NCBI RefSeq assembly: GCF_009296165.1
Contig: NZ_VUAZ01000011.1
Coordinates: forward strand, 1 to 36,011
Origin: Pseudomonas kitaguniensis
Lineage (GTDB): Bacteria; Pseudomonadota; Gammaproteobacteria; Pseudomonadales; Pseudomonadaceae
DNA: 36,011 nt
Direction of reading: 5' to 3'
The notes beneath the pieces are model-generated. The model had not been told where the DNA came from, searched no databases, and worked only from the letters and a program-made list of their open reading frames with translations. Below, piece by piece: positions 1-8,396 of the stretch (position 1 is its first letter; every line of letters begins with the position of its first letter). A program made the translations under genes and the position numbers.

Positions 1-255
1 GCGCTTGCCGGAGTCACCTTGGGCAACGCGGTAGATTTGCCCATGAACACCCGCGCCAGTGTTGTTGAATGCCAGGAAAGCTTGTTTGTGCAACAGACGT
101 TCGATGTTCAAGTCAGGGTGTTCGCTGACCAGTTCCAGATCAAACGAAAAGGGCGTGCTGATGGACTCTTTGCCGGTGAACGAAAGCACCTGAAAATCAT
201 GCTCGAAATCGTTGATCGTCAGGTTGAATTGCGCGTGTGGGGTTGCGACGAACAT
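1..255 (-). CDS. vgrG: VgrG / TssI type VI secretion spike protein, N-terminal 85 residues (runs off window)
   Basis: Only the first 85 codons are present; the gene continues beyond base 1. The protein begins MFVATPHAQFNLTINDFEH and contains FQVLSFTGKESISTPFSFD and LELVSEHPDL, the typical beta-rich start of the VgrG gp27-like domain, including the 'G.E.IS.PF.F...L.S' pattern. VgrG trimers form the puncturing tip of the type VI secretion tube and carry effectors. An AAGGA ribosome site lies about eight bases before the ATG at 255. The gene is transcribed away from the beta-glucosidase and is insulated from it by a terminator. Whether it is complete, or carries a C-terminal effector domain, cannot be seen here. 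A degraded relative of the same N-terminus occurs at 34053. Confidence 0.9.
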   Translation of the reverse strand, partial: MFVATPHAQFNLTINDFEHDFQVLSFTGKESISTPFSFDLELVSEHPDLNIERLLHKQAFLAFNNTGAGVHGQIYRVAQGDSGKR

Positions 256-523
256 CCGCCTTTTCCTTGTCGGACTTTTAGCTTGGGCCCATAGGCTGGC
301 AGCAGGCAGGCGCCTGTGAGCGTGTGGGGGCTAAAAATCAGGTTAAACAAGGAGCGGAAAAGAAATATGCAGGAAACTTCCTATATCTAAACGGAATTTT
401 CTCTGATTCAGGAAGAGCTTGGGAGGGCGTTGCTGGGGAAGGTTACTGAGTGAAGTACTTTCTGCGTCACCTGGCGGTGGTATTCCCACAGCAAGTTAAG
501 GCGCTTGAGCGTGTGCAAGCCTG
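256..523. other. Intergenic region upstream of vgrG
   Basis: This 268-base stretch holds no convincing gene. It must carry the vgrG promoter, since the terminator at 524-557 should stop transcription from the beta-glucosidase gene. A 10-base palindrome (caggcgcctg) lies at 309-318. I found no clear sigma-54 or sigma-70 promoter by eye. Confidence 0.4.
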
Positions 524-557
524 AAAAAAAAGGGGAGCGGGGCTAGCCCGCTCCCCC
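524..557 (-). terminator. Intrinsic terminator of the GH3 beta-glucosidase gene
   Basis: Read on the minus strand, a GC-rich stem (GGGGAGCGGG pairing with CCGCTCCCC around the TAGC centre) is followed directly by eight T. It begins about 17 bases after the stop codon at 574, the classic rho-independent form, and separates this gene from vgrG. Confidence 0.85.
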
Positions 558-573
558 CTGGCACGTGCCGGTA

Positions 574-3327
574 TCAGTTACCGGCTGCGCTGCCCTGACT
601 GCTATCGTCGGACATGTCGTAGCCATCACCTTCGCTGGTGTCGCTGTCGCCCTGATTCTGCTTCAGCACGCCGCCGGTCTTCACCGTTGGCGACTCACGC
701 AGCGTGGCTTTCAGCGCAGCGCGCGGCAGCGGGTTGCTGGTGGTGGTCGACAGTTCCTGACGGAACGGGTTGACCAGCTTGGCGTTCAGACGAATGTCCT
801 GAGACGACGCACCCAGCGACAGGGTGAAGCTGTCGGCATCGACTACCCACTGCTTGCTGGTTTCATCGAAGTAGGCCAGCGAGCGGTCGTTCAGCTCGAT
901 GGTCACGCGCTTGCTTTCGCCAGGCTTGAGGAAGACTTTCTTGTAGCCCTTCAGCTCTTTAAGCGCGCGCTCGACTTTCGGGTTGTTCTGGCCCACGTAC
1001 AGCTCGGCCACCTCGGCGCCCGCGACCTTGCCGGTGTTGGCCAGGTCGAACGACACTTTGATCGGTGCGCCCGCCACCGCAACCCCAGGGGTCACGCTGA
1101 TGTTGCTGTAGCCGAAGGTGGTGTACGACAAGCCGTAGCCGAACGGGTAGAGCGGCTTGATGCCCTTCTTCTCGTAACCGCGATAGCCGAGGAACAGGTC
1201 GTCCTTGTAGCTCATCTCGGCCAGGGTTTCCTGGTTGTCGAATTTCGGGAAAGTCGCGTAGGTCGGGTTGTCTTCGATGTTACGTTCGATACTGATCGGC
1301 AGCTTGGCCGACGGGTTGACCTTGCCCAGCAGAATTTCCGCCAGGGCCTGGCCGCCGTTCTGCCCAGGGTAGAACGCATGCAGTGCCGCTGGAACCTGAT
1401 CGATCCAGTCGCTCATTTTCAGCCCGGTTCCGCCGTGCAGGGTGACCACGGTGTTCGGGTTGACCTTGGCGATGCTCTGAATCAGTTGGCCCTGGAACTC
1501 CGGCAGGTCGAAGCTATGGTCAAAGCCTTCGCCTTCGTATTCATTGCTGTTACCGGCGGCTACCAGTACCGCGTCGTACTTGGCCAGGTCTTGCGGTGCA
1601 ACCAGTGACGCCCAGCTCATCTGTACGCCAACCAGGCCGCCCATGGTCGAGAGGTAGCCGTTACGGCGCGAGTACTCGAGCTTGATGTCGACCGGCTTGC
1701 CGGCTTCCAGGTTGACCTTGGCAAACACCGGAATGGTCGGCGGAATGCTGTTGTTCGGCAACGGTGTGCCGTCGCCGTTATCCAGCACTTTTTGGCCGTT
1801 GACGTAGAGGCGTACCGCACCGTCGGCGCGAACCTTGAACACCTGTTCGCCGCTGACGGTCGGGGTGATCTGGCCGCTGTAGCGAATCGATGTGGCAGCA
1901 GTATCGCCGTTCACCGGCAGGCTGTCGGTCGACCAGTCGAGGTCAACATGGTTGTCGGTGCGGCTGGCGGCCGGGTCGCCGGACCAGTTGGTATTGCTGA
2001 AGAACTCGGTCTTCAAACCGGCGACGCTGTTGCCGTTGCTGTCGGTGTGGGTCCAGGTCGAAACACTCGGGTCCAGCGACAGGCCGTCGATGAACTCGAC
2101 CTTGGCGCCAGGTGCCAATTGCTGCAGGCCGCTCAGCTCGCTGATGTAGTTGGCTGCCATCACATTCGCGCTGCCAAAACCGGTAGGCGGTGCGTACTTG
2201 GCCAGGTTGCCGACCACGGCGATGGTCTTGACCTTTTTCGCGTCCAGCGGCAGCAGGTTGTTCTGGTTCTTCAGCAGCACGATGCCTTCGCGCGCCGCGT
2301 TCAGCGCTACGCGGTTGCTGGTGGCGCTGTTCATGTTGTGGCTGGTCAGCGGCGCTTTGCTGTCGAACTTGTACAGGTAGATCTGCTTGAGGATGCGGCG
2401 CACCTTGTCATCGATGGTCGCGCTGCTCAGCTCGCCACTGTCGAGGAACGGCTTGAGCACCGTGCTGTTCATCTGGTAGCCCATCATGTCCAGATCGGTG
2501 CCGGCTTGTGCGGCGGGCAGGCCGTCGACTACGGCGTTGTAGTCGCTCTGCACGAAGCCCGGGTAGCCCCATTCGGTCTTCAGAATGTCGTGCATCAGGT
2601 GCTTGTTCTGGCAGGCGAACTCACCGTTCACCTTTTGGAACGAACACATCATCATCGCGACTTTGCTGTTTTTCGAGGCGGACTCGAACGGCGGCAGGGT
2701 CATCTCGCGCAGCACGCGCTCACTGATGGTTTCGTTGAGGTGGAAGCGGTTGCTTTCCTGGTCGTTGGCGGCGAAATGCTTGGCGTTGGCCCATACACCG
2801 CGCGACTGAATGCCGTTGATCACGGCAGGCCCAAGGCTGGCGCCGAGGAAGGGGTCTTCACCCGACAGGTACTCGAACGCACGGCCGCTGTACGGCATGC
2901 GGTACAGGTTTACACCGGGGCCGGTAATGAACTGATAACCGCCGCTGGCGGTGTCGTAACCCAGGGCGCGGCCCAGGTCGATGGCGCGGCGCGGGTTCCA
3001 GCTGGCGGCCAGGTTGGGGCCGGACGGATACACCACGCCTTGAGCGTTGCCTTCGCTGGTGTAGCGCACGCCCACGCCGCCATCCGCGCCGTGAATCTGC
3101 GGCACGCCGTATTGGGTCAGTGGCTTGACGTCCCAGCCACCGGTGCCGCCGATGTAGGCGAGTTTTTCTTCCATGGTCATTTTCGCCAGGGTTTTATCCG
3201 CCGCCTTTTCTGCGCGGCTCACACGACCTTCATCCAAGGCTGGGCTGGTCGCCGCATGCACTTGGGATACTGCCAGTGCCAGCAAGGCGAAAGCCGACTG
3301 CGCACCGATCATTTTGCGTTTACTCAT
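574..3327 (-). CDS. Exported glycoside hydrolase family 3 beta-glucosidase with PA14 domain
   Basis: About 917 residues. An export signal occupies the first 25 or so (hydrophobic AQSAFALLALAVSQVHA). The GH3 N-terminal barrel follows, with the KH motif in NAKHFAANDQE near residue 183 and the nucleophile Asp in GFVQSDYNAV near residue 262. The C-terminal sandwich starts near GIVLLKNQNNLLPLD and is interrupted by a PA14-like insert (GLKTEFFSNTNWSGDP to VRLYVNGQKVLDNGDG). An FnIII-like domain (YPFGYGLSYTTF, VAELYVGQNN) and a Ser/Asp/Gly-rich tail of about 40 residues end the protein. GH3 enzymes with this layout cleave beta-glucosides in the periplasm or outside the cell. The ATG at 3327 is preferred because GGAGA lies six bases upstream; a TTG five codons earlier is less likely. 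The gene stands alone and diverges from the secretion operon. Substrate specificity is not visible. Confidence 0.92.
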   Translation of the reverse strand: MSKRKMIGAQSAFALLALAVSQVHAATSPALDEGRVSRAEKAADKTLAKMTMEEKLAYIGGTGGWDVKPLTQYGVPQIHGADGGVGVRYTSEGNAQGVVYPSGPNLAASWNPRRAIDLGRALGYDTASGGYQFITGPGVNLYRMPYSGRAFEYLSGEDPFLGASLGPAVINGIQSRGVWANAKHFAANDQESNRFHLNETISERVLREMTLPPFESASKNSKVAMMMCSFQKVNGEFACQNKHLMHDILKTEWGYPGFVQSDYNAVVDGLPAAQAGTDLDMMGYQMNSTVLKPFLDSGELSSATIDDKVRRILKQIYLYKFDSKAPLTSHNMNSATSNRVALNAAREGIVLLKNQNNLLPLDAKKVKTIAVVGNLAKYAPPTGFGSANVMAANYISELSGLQQLAPGAKVEFIDGLSLDPSVSTWTHTDSNGNSVAGLKTEFFSNTNWSGDPAASRTDNHVDLDWSTDSLPVNGDTAATSIRYSGQITPTVSGEQVFKVRADGAVRLYVNGQKVLDNGDGTPLPNNSIPPTIPVFAKVNLEAGKPVDIKLEYSRRNGYLSTMGGLVGVQMSWASLVAPQDLAKYDAVLVAAGNSNEYEGEGFDHSFDLPEFQGQLIQSIAKVNPNTVVTLHGGTGLKMSDWIDQVPAALHAFYPGQNGGQALAEILLGKVNPSAKLPISIERNIEDNPTYATFPKFDNQETLAEMSYKDDLFLGYRGYEKKGIKPLYPFGYGLSYTTFGYSNISVTPGVAVAGAPIKVSFDLANTGKVAGAEVAELYVGQNNPKVERALKELKGYKKVFLKPGESKRVTIELNDRSLAYFDETSKQWVVDADSFTLSLGASSQDIRLNAKLVNPFRQELSTTTSNPLPRAALKATLRESPTVKTGGVLKQNQGDSDTSEGDGYDMSDDSSQGSAAGN

Positions 3328-3839
3328 GGGTCTCTCCGACAACTGTTTATTGAATATTTCGCTTGGATGAGTGCGTATTGCTGCACGCGCTCGTCACTTT
3401 GTTACAGGCAATAAGCCGCCTTGATCGCAATTTTTAACCAGTGGCTAATTGCAATTACTTGGCGAGTTTCGCGATGTTATTAGTTTAATAATTGTATTGG
3501 TTATTATTGTAAGTAGTGTCAATGCGATATCACTAGATGGCATTTTGAATCGCAAAAACTGCATAATTAAGGCAATTCTTGCGCATGTAAGTCAAACAAA
3601 AGCTAATTTTTGCGTGAAATAAGAAATATTTCCTTACGTTCAGGAACTAAGTCTAAACCTACCAGTCGATTGGTTTAAGAAAATGTCTGGCGGCATGACG
3701 AACTAGTTTTTTTGTTCGGTAGTTCTAATTTCGCCAGGCGTAATCAAGCTGTCACACACAAAGCTTAAGTGTAGGGTCTTGAACCATTTCAGGGCGCCGC
3801 TTGGGCTATCCGCTGCTGTTTTTGATCTGGAGAAAGTTG
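3328..3839. promoter_or_regulatory. AT-rich divergent intergenic region between GH3 gene and small exported gene
   Basis: About 510 bases without a credible gene, markedly AT-rich from about 3420 to 3670, which is unusual for this genome. It should hold the promoters for the leftward beta-glucosidase gene and the rightward small exported protein. A run of AT-rich half-sites (ttattagtttaataattgta and neighbours, 3477-3510) could bind regulators, but no known operator can be named by eye. Confidence 0.4.
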
Positions 3840-4061
3840 ATGAAGATTTCCCTGTTGAGTGCCGGTTTTGTACTGGGCGTTGCACTGAGTGGCGCGGCAA
3901 TGGCCGCTGAATCGACCGACGCCGACGCCAAGTCCGGTGCTGCCGATTCCACCGTCCTGACCCAAACCCACGACGCCAAGGCTGCGAAAAAACAGAAGGC
4001 CGAAACCACCAAGGGTGGCCGACCGCTGAGCCAGTCGAAGGCGCCAAAAACGTCCAACTAA
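3840..4061 (+). CDS. Small exported protein of unknown function
   Basis: A 73-residue product. It starts with a clean Sec-type signal peptide (MKISLLSAGFVLGVALSGAA, cleavage expected after AMA near residue 22). The mature part of about 50 residues is hydrophilic, rich in Ala, Lys, Asp and Thr, and lacks Cys. GGAG lies seven bases before the ATG, which is why this start is chosen over in-frame upstream non-ATG codons. It is followed by a REPIN and then gspE, so it is probably its own transcription unit. I do not recognise the family. The signal peptide, ribosome site and GC-rich codon use make a real gene more likely than chance. Confidence 0.65.
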   Translation: MKISLLSAGFVLGVALSGAAMAAESTDADAKSGAADSTVLTQTHDAKAAKKQKAETTKGGRPLSQSKAPKTSN

Positions 4062-4076
4062 ACCAGCTCCACCCTT

Positions 4077-4176
4077 TGTAGTCGCGAGCTTGCTCGCGAA
4101 GAACGTCAACGATGGCGCGCACATCCTGAATGAACGCGGTATTCTTGGGTTTTTCGCCCGCAAGCTCGCTGCTATA
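4077..4176. repeat. REPIN (paired REP elements), GAGCTTGCTCGCGAA type
   Basis: The left arm tgtagtcgcgagcttgctcg and the inverted right arm (cgcccgcaagctcgctgcta) flank a roughly 50-base centre containing aacgtcaacgat and tgaatgaacgcgg. I recall this arrangement as a common P. fluorescens-group intergenic REPIN. Such elements are mobilised by RAYT transposases encoded elsewhere. The right arm is slightly degenerate (gcccgcaag instead of gcgagcaag). Confidence 0.8.
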
Positions 4177-4208
4177 TGGGGCACCGACAGCCTCTCAGAC
4201 AGTTACCC

Positions 4209-5939
4209 ATGCCCAGCCTCTCGACACCGATCAACGCCTGCCACATGCACATCCCTGATACCGACCAGGTATGCGCATGGCTGATGCAAAAGGCTGGCTT
4301 GAAAACGGTTGACCTGGAGCGCGCCCGACGCCTTTCGCAAGAGTCCGACGACACCGAATTACTCGGCCTGCTGACCCGTCTGGGGCTGGTTTCCGAAGTC
4401 GAGTTGGCCCGCGCCTGGGCGGATTTGCTTGACGCACCGCTGGTGCTGGCCGATGCCGCGCCGCCGCTGCTCGACCCGCTGCCGGTACTCACCGAACGTT
4501 TTATGCGCCACTACCAAGTGGTGCCGGTGGGCTGGAGCCAGGGCGGCTTGCGCGTGTTGGCGGCCAACCCCGCGCTGGTGTACCCATTCCAGGCCATGGC
4601 CTACGCGTGCGGCGTGCCGGTGTGGCTGGCGGTCGGCCCGCGCAACGAAGTCGAAACCTTGATCGAGCGTTACTACGGCCAGGGCCGTTCGGCCATGGGC
4701 ACGCTGATCGAAAACCTCGACGAGCAGAGCGGTGCGCTCGAAGACATCGAACACCTCAAGGACATGGCCTCCGAAGCGCCGGTGATTCGCCTGGTCAACC
4801 TGATCTTGCAGCGCGCGGTGGAACATCGCGCTTCCGACATTCATATCGAACCCTTCGAAAACCAGCTCAAGGTGCGCTACCGCATTGACGGCGTGCTGCA
4901 CGACGCCGAGGCCCCGCCGTCGAGCTCATCGGCTGCGGTGATTTCGCGGGTCAAGATCATGGCGCGGCTGGACATTGCCGAGCGTCGTTTGCCTCAGGAT
5001 GGGCGGATCATGCTGCGCATCCAGGGCAAGGAACTCGACTTGCGTGTGTCCACCGTGCCCACCAGTTTTGGCGAGTCGGTGGTGATGCGCCTGCTCGACC
5101 GCCAGACCGTGCAGTTCGACTTCCAGAGCCTCGGTTTTGACGGCCAGCGCCTGGAAACCTTTTTGGAAGTGCTGGAACGGCCGCACGGTATTCTGCTGGT
5201 CACCGGGCCGACCGGCTCGGGTAAAACCACCACGCTGTACACCGCGCTGTCGCGCCTTAATACCGCCGAGCGCAAGATCATCACCGTCGAAGACCCGGTG
5301 GAATACCAGTTGGAAGGCATCAACCAGATCCAGGTCAAACCGGCCATCGGTCTGGACTTTGCCGGCGCGCTGCGCTCGATCGTGCGTCAGGACCCGGACG
5401 TGATCATGATCGGTGAGATCCGCGACCTGGAAACCTGCCGCATCGCCATTCAGTCGTCGCTGACCGGCCACTTGGTGCTCTCGACCCTGCACACTAATAG
5501 CGCTGCAGCGAGTATCACGCGCCTGCTCGACATGGGCGTTGAAAGCTACCTGATCGCTTCGACGGTCAACGGCATCCTGGCCCAGCGGCTGGTGCGACGC
5601 CTTGACCCGGCGACCCGTGAAGCCTTTGAAGCGCCGCCCGAACTGATCGCCGAACACGGCCTTGATCGCTTCACCGAGCAGCGTCCAATCATGCTCTATC
5701 GCCCGCGCGCCGATGCACCGGGCGGCGGTTACCACGGTCGCTCCGCGATTACCGAATTGCTGGTGATGAACGACGAATTGCGCAGCCTGTTGATGCGCCA
5801 GGCCGACGCCGCCACGCTGGAACAGGCCGCCCGCCGTGGTGGCCTGCGCACCCTGCATGAAGAAGGCTTGCGCCAGGCCGTGGCGGGTGTCACCTCTCTC
5901 GAAGAAGTGCTGCGTGTGACACGTGGAGAGGGCGCATGA
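4209..5939 (+). CDS. gspE: GspE, type II secretion ATPase (HxcR-like)
   Basis: About 576 residues; cytoplasmic hexameric ATPase that powers pseudopilus assembly. An N-terminal GspE domain (about residues 10-150) precedes the catalytic domain, which has Walker A GPTGSGKTTTLYTAL, an Asp box at EDPVEYQLEGI, Walker B IMIGEIRD and a His box at LVLSTLHTN. The C-terminal segment (LVRRLDPATREAFEA to YHGRSAITELL) lacks the four-cysteine zinc motif usual in GspE at this place. The ATG at 4209 is preferred over 4176 because the earlier codon lies inside the REPIN; ATG 4245 is a further alternative, and none has a strong ribosome site. It is the first gene of an eleven-gene operon, and its stop overlaps the gspF start as ATGA. 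Confidence 0.95.
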   Translation: MPSLSTPINACHMHIPDTDQVCAWLMQKAGLKTVDLERARRLSQESDDTELLGLLTRLGLVSEVELARAWADLLDAPLVLADAAPPLLDPLPVLTERFMRHYQVVPVGWSQGGLRVLAANPALVYPFQAMAYACGVPVWLAVGPRNEVETLIERYYGQGRSAMGTLIENLDEQSGALEDIEHLKDMASEAPVIRLVNLILQRAVEHRASDIHIEPFENQLKVRYRIDGVLHDAEAPPSSSSAAVISRVKIMARLDIAERRLPQDGRIMLRIQGKELDLRVSTVPTSFGESVVMRLLDRQTVQFDFQSLGFDGQRLETFLEVLERPHGILLVTGPTGSGKTTTLYTALSRLNTAERKIITVEDPVEYQLEGINQIQVKPAIGLDFAGALRSIVRQDPDVIMIGEIRDLETCRIAIQSSLTGHLVLSTLHTNSAAASITRLLDMGVESYLIASTVNGILAQRLVRRLDPATREAFEAPPELIAEHGLDRFTEQRPIMLYRPRADAPGGGYHGRSAITELLVMNDELRSLLMRQADAATLEQAARRGGLRTLHEEGLRQAVAGVTSLEEVLRVTRGEGA

Positions 5940-7138
5940 GCCTGTTCAAATACCGCGCCCTCGACAGCCAGGGCGCACCGCAGAATGGCACCCTGGAAGC
6001 CAAGGATCAGGAGGCCGCCGTCGCCGCGCTGCATAAGCGCGGTTTGCTGTTATTGCAGATCGACGCGGCGGGCGCCGAAGGCTTGCGCAGGGCGTTTGGC
6101 CGTGGCCAATTGAACGGCGCGGCGCTGGTCAGCTTCACGCAGCAACTGGCCACGCTGTTGGGCGCGGGCCAACCGCTGGAACGCTCGCTGGGTATCTTGC
6201 TCAAGCAGCCCGGCCAGCCGCAGACGCGCGCGTTGATCGAGCGCATTCGTGAACACGTCAAGGCCGGCCAGCCCTTATCCAAAGCACTGGAAGAGGAGGG
6301 CAGCCAGTTCTCGCCGCTGTACCTGAGCATGGTGCGTGCCGGTGAGGCCGGTGGCGCGCTGGAAAACACCCTGCGCCAGCTCAGTGATTATTTGGAGCGC
6401 AGCCAGTTATTAAGGGGCGAAGTGATCAACGCCCTGATCTACCCGGCCTTTCTGGTCGTCGGCGTACTCGGTTCGCTGGCGCTGTTGCTGGCGTACGTCG
6501 TGCCGCAGTTCGTGCCGATCTTCAAGGACTTGGGTGTGCCGATCCCGCTGATCACCGAAGTCATTCTGGGCCTCGGTCAATTCCTCGGGGCTTACGGGCT
6601 GGCGGTATTGGCGGGCGTGATTGTTACGGTGTGGACGTTGGCCGCACGCTTGCGCGACCCGCAGCGCCGCGAAAGATACGACCGGCGCGTGCTCGGCATA
6701 CGCGTGATCGGCCCGCTGCTGCAACGTGTCGAAGCGGCGCGGTTGACACGCACCCTCGGCACCTTGCTGAGCAATGGCGTGGCCCTGCTGCAAGCCTTGG
6801 TTATCGCGCGTCAGGTCTGCACCAACCGCGCCCTGCAAGCGCAAGTCGCGCAGGCCGCCGAATCCGTCAAGGGCGGCGGCACCCTGGCCAGCGCCTTTGG
6901 CAGCGAGCCGCTGCTGCCGGACCTGGCCCTGCAAATGATTGAAGTCGGAGAACAAGCCGGCGAGCTCGACAGCATGCTGCTCAAGGTCGCCGACGTGTTC
7001 GACGTCGAAGCCAAACGCGGTATCGACCGCCTGCTCGCCGCCCTGGTGCCGTCCCTGACGGTGGTCATGGCGGTGCTGGTGGCGGTGATCATGCTGGCGA
7101 TCATGCTGCCGCTGATGAGCCTTACCAGCAATATATGA
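5936..7138 (+). CDS. gspF: GspF, inner-membrane platform protein of type II secretion
   Basis: A 400-residue polytopic inner-membrane protein, the normal length for GspF. Two T2SSF repeats are visible: FTQQLATLLGAGQPLERSL with SLYLSM-type MVRAGEAGGALENTL, and later RLTRTLGTLLSNGVALLQAL with IEVGEQAGELDSML. Hydrophobic helices lie near residues 165-190, 210-230 and 370-395. It forms the base on which pseudopilins are assembled by GspE. The ATG at 5936 overlaps the gspE stop (ATGA), implying translational coupling. Confidence 0.96.
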   Translation: MSLFKYRALDSQGAPQNGTLEAKDQEAAVAALHKRGLLLLQIDAAGAEGLRRAFGRGQLNGAALVSFTQQLATLLGAGQPLERSLGILLKQPGQPQTRALIERIREHVKAGQPLSKALEEEGSQFSPLYLSMVRAGEAGGALENTLRQLSDYLERSQLLRGEVINALIYPAFLVVGVLGSLALLLAYVVPQFVPIFKDLGVPIPLITEVILGLGQFLGAYGLAVLAGVIVTVWTLAARLRDPQRRERYDRRVLGIRVIGPLLQRVEAARLTRTLGTLLSNGVALLQALVIARQVCTNRALQAQVAQAAESVKGGGTLASAFGSEPLLPDLALQMIEVGEQAGELDSMLLKVADVFDVEAKRGIDRLLAALVPSLTVVMAVLVAVIMLAIMLPLMSLTSNI

Positions 7139-7158
7139 ACCCCCGAGGACACACACCG

Positions 7159-7584
7159 ATGCGCCAACCCCGTCTCAAATCCGCCCGCCGCCAGAGCGGT
7201 TTTACCCTGCTGGAAATGCTCGCAGTGATCGTGTTGCTGGGCATCGTCGCGACCATCGTGGTGCGCCAGGTCGGTGGCAACGTCGACAAAGGCAAATACG
7301 GCGCAGGCAAGGCGCAACTGGCCAGCCTGAGCATGAAAATCGAAAGCTACGGCCTCGACGTCGGCTCTCCGCCCAAGAATCTGCAACAACTGGTCGAGAA
7401 GCCCGCCAACAGTTCAGGCTGGGCCGGGCCGTACGCCAAGCCTTCAGACCTCAAAGACCCGTTTGGGCATGCTTTCGGCTACCGCTTCCCCGGCGAACAC
7501 GGCCCGTTTGACCTGATTTTCTACGGTCAAGACGGCCAGCCTGGTGGCGAAGGCTACAGCGCCGACTTGGGCAACTGGGAGTAA
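7159..7584 (+). CDS. gspG: GspG, major pseudopilin
   Basis: A 141-residue prepilin-type protein. A short basic leader ends at Gly, followed by the N-methylation motif FTLLEMLAVIVLLGIVATIV with Glu at +5; cleavage and methylation would be by a prepilin peptidase encoded elsewhere. The C-terminal domain has the GspG pattern YGLDVGSPPKNLQQLV, WAGPYAKPSDLKDPFG, and FDLIFYGQDGQPGGEGYSAD for the calcium site. The ATG at 7159 has CGAGGA nine bases upstream; the earlier ATG at 7135 overlapping the gspF stop is in frame but has no ribosome site. Confidence 0.95.
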   Translation: MRQPRLKSARRQSGFTLLEMLAVIVLLGIVATIVVRQVGGNVDKGKYGAGKAQLASLSMKIESYGLDVGSPPKNLQQLVEKPANSSGWAGPYAKPSDLKDPFGHAFGYRFPGEHGPFDLIFYGQDGQPGGEGYSADLGNWE

Positions 7585-7593
7585 CCCGCGACC

Positions 7594-8025
7594 ATGCCTA
7601 ACCCCCAACGCGGCTTTACCCTGCTGGAAATGCTGGTGGTGATCGTTTTGATCAGCCTGGCAGCCGGGTTGGTGGGATTTGGCCTGCAACAAGGCCTGCG
7701 TACCGCTAAAGAGCGCCAAGTGGTTGGGCAGATGGTCGAGGCATTGCGCAGCACGCGGGCACGCGCGATTGTCAGCGGCAACGCAGAAAAAACCGTTTTT
7801 GATCTGCGCGCGTTGAGTTTTCAGGCGCCGGGGCGGCCGGTAAAACACTGGCCGGCCGACCTGCAAGTGACCTTGAATACCTCCGAGCAAGCGGGTTCGA
7901 CCGTGGAGTTTTACCCCGACGGCAGTTCAACCGGCGGCAACCTGTTGCTGGCCAGCGGCAGTCGGCATTGGCGCATCGATATTGGCTGGCTGACCGGCAG
8001 CGTGCAGTCCAAGGCGTTGCCATGA
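7594..8025 (+). CDS. gspH: GspH, minor pseudopilin
   Basis: A 143-residue protein with a six-residue leader and the prepilin site QRG/FTLLEMLVVIVLISL. The short C-terminal domain fits GspH (RALSFQAPGRPVKHW, VEFYPDGSSTGGNLLL), where the 'F.pdGsstGG.i.l' stretch is typical. It contributes to the pseudopilus tip region. It lies nine bases after gspG, and its stop overlaps the next start as ATGA. Confidence 0.92.
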   Translation: MPNPQRGFTLLEMLVVIVLISLAAGLVGFGLQQGLRTAKERQVVGQMVEALRSTRARAIVSGNAEKTVFDLRALSFQAPGRPVKHWPADLQVTLNTSEQAGSTVEFYPDGSSTGGNLLLASGSRHWRIDIGWLTGSVQSKALP

Positions 8026-8396
8026 GCCGCCATCGCCAATCCGGTTTTACCTTGCTCGAAATGCTCGCCGCGCTGACGCTCATGGCCGTTTGCAGCACCG
8101 TGCTGCTGGTCGCTTTCGGCCAGAGCGCGCGCTCTTTATTGCAGGTCAATCACAGTGATCGGTTGACCCACGCGGCGCAAAGCGTGATGGACCAGGAAGT
8201 CACAGGGCCGTTGGTGAGTGGCGTGCGCGAGGGCAACCTGGAGGGCATCCATTGGCAATTAAACATCGCCCAGCAGCCGACCCGTATCGGCCAGCCGCGT
8301 TTGTTTCGCCTTGACCTGACCGTCAACGAAGGCCCGCGCAAGGCACGTTTCAGTACCTTGAAACTGCGCGCCGCTACCGACAGTGCCGGCCTGTGA
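8022..8396 (+). CDS. gspI: GspI, minor pseudopilin
   Basis: A 124-residue protein with leader MSRHRQSG and prepilin helix FTLLEMLAALTLMAVCS, ending in a small beta domain (EGNLEGIHWQLNIAQ). Size and position between GspH and GspJ match GspI, which nucleates the I-J-K tip complex. The ATG at 8022 overlaps the gspH stop. Longer in-frame extension upstream lies inside gspH and is rejected because the leader peptide must be short. Confidence 0.9.
   Translation: MSRHRQSGFTLLEMLAALTLMAVCSTVLLVAFGQSARSLLQVNHSDRLTHAAQSVMDQEVTGPLVSGVREGNLEGIHWQLNIAQQPTRIGQPRLFRLDLTVNEGPRKARFSTLKLRAATDSAGL

Noticed and set aside
1792..3414. Long open frame on the plus strand (540 codons) opposite the beta-glucosidase gene
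   Set aside because: Antisense shadow of a clear GH3 gene in high-GC DNA; no recognisable motifs.
4176..4208. Upstream ATG for gspE at 4176
   Set aside because: The codon lies within the right arm of the REPIN, and the added residues do not look like GspE.
7135..7158. Earlier start for gspG at 7135
   Set aside because: It gives an unusually long leader and has no ribosome site, while ATG 7159 has CGAGGA upstream.
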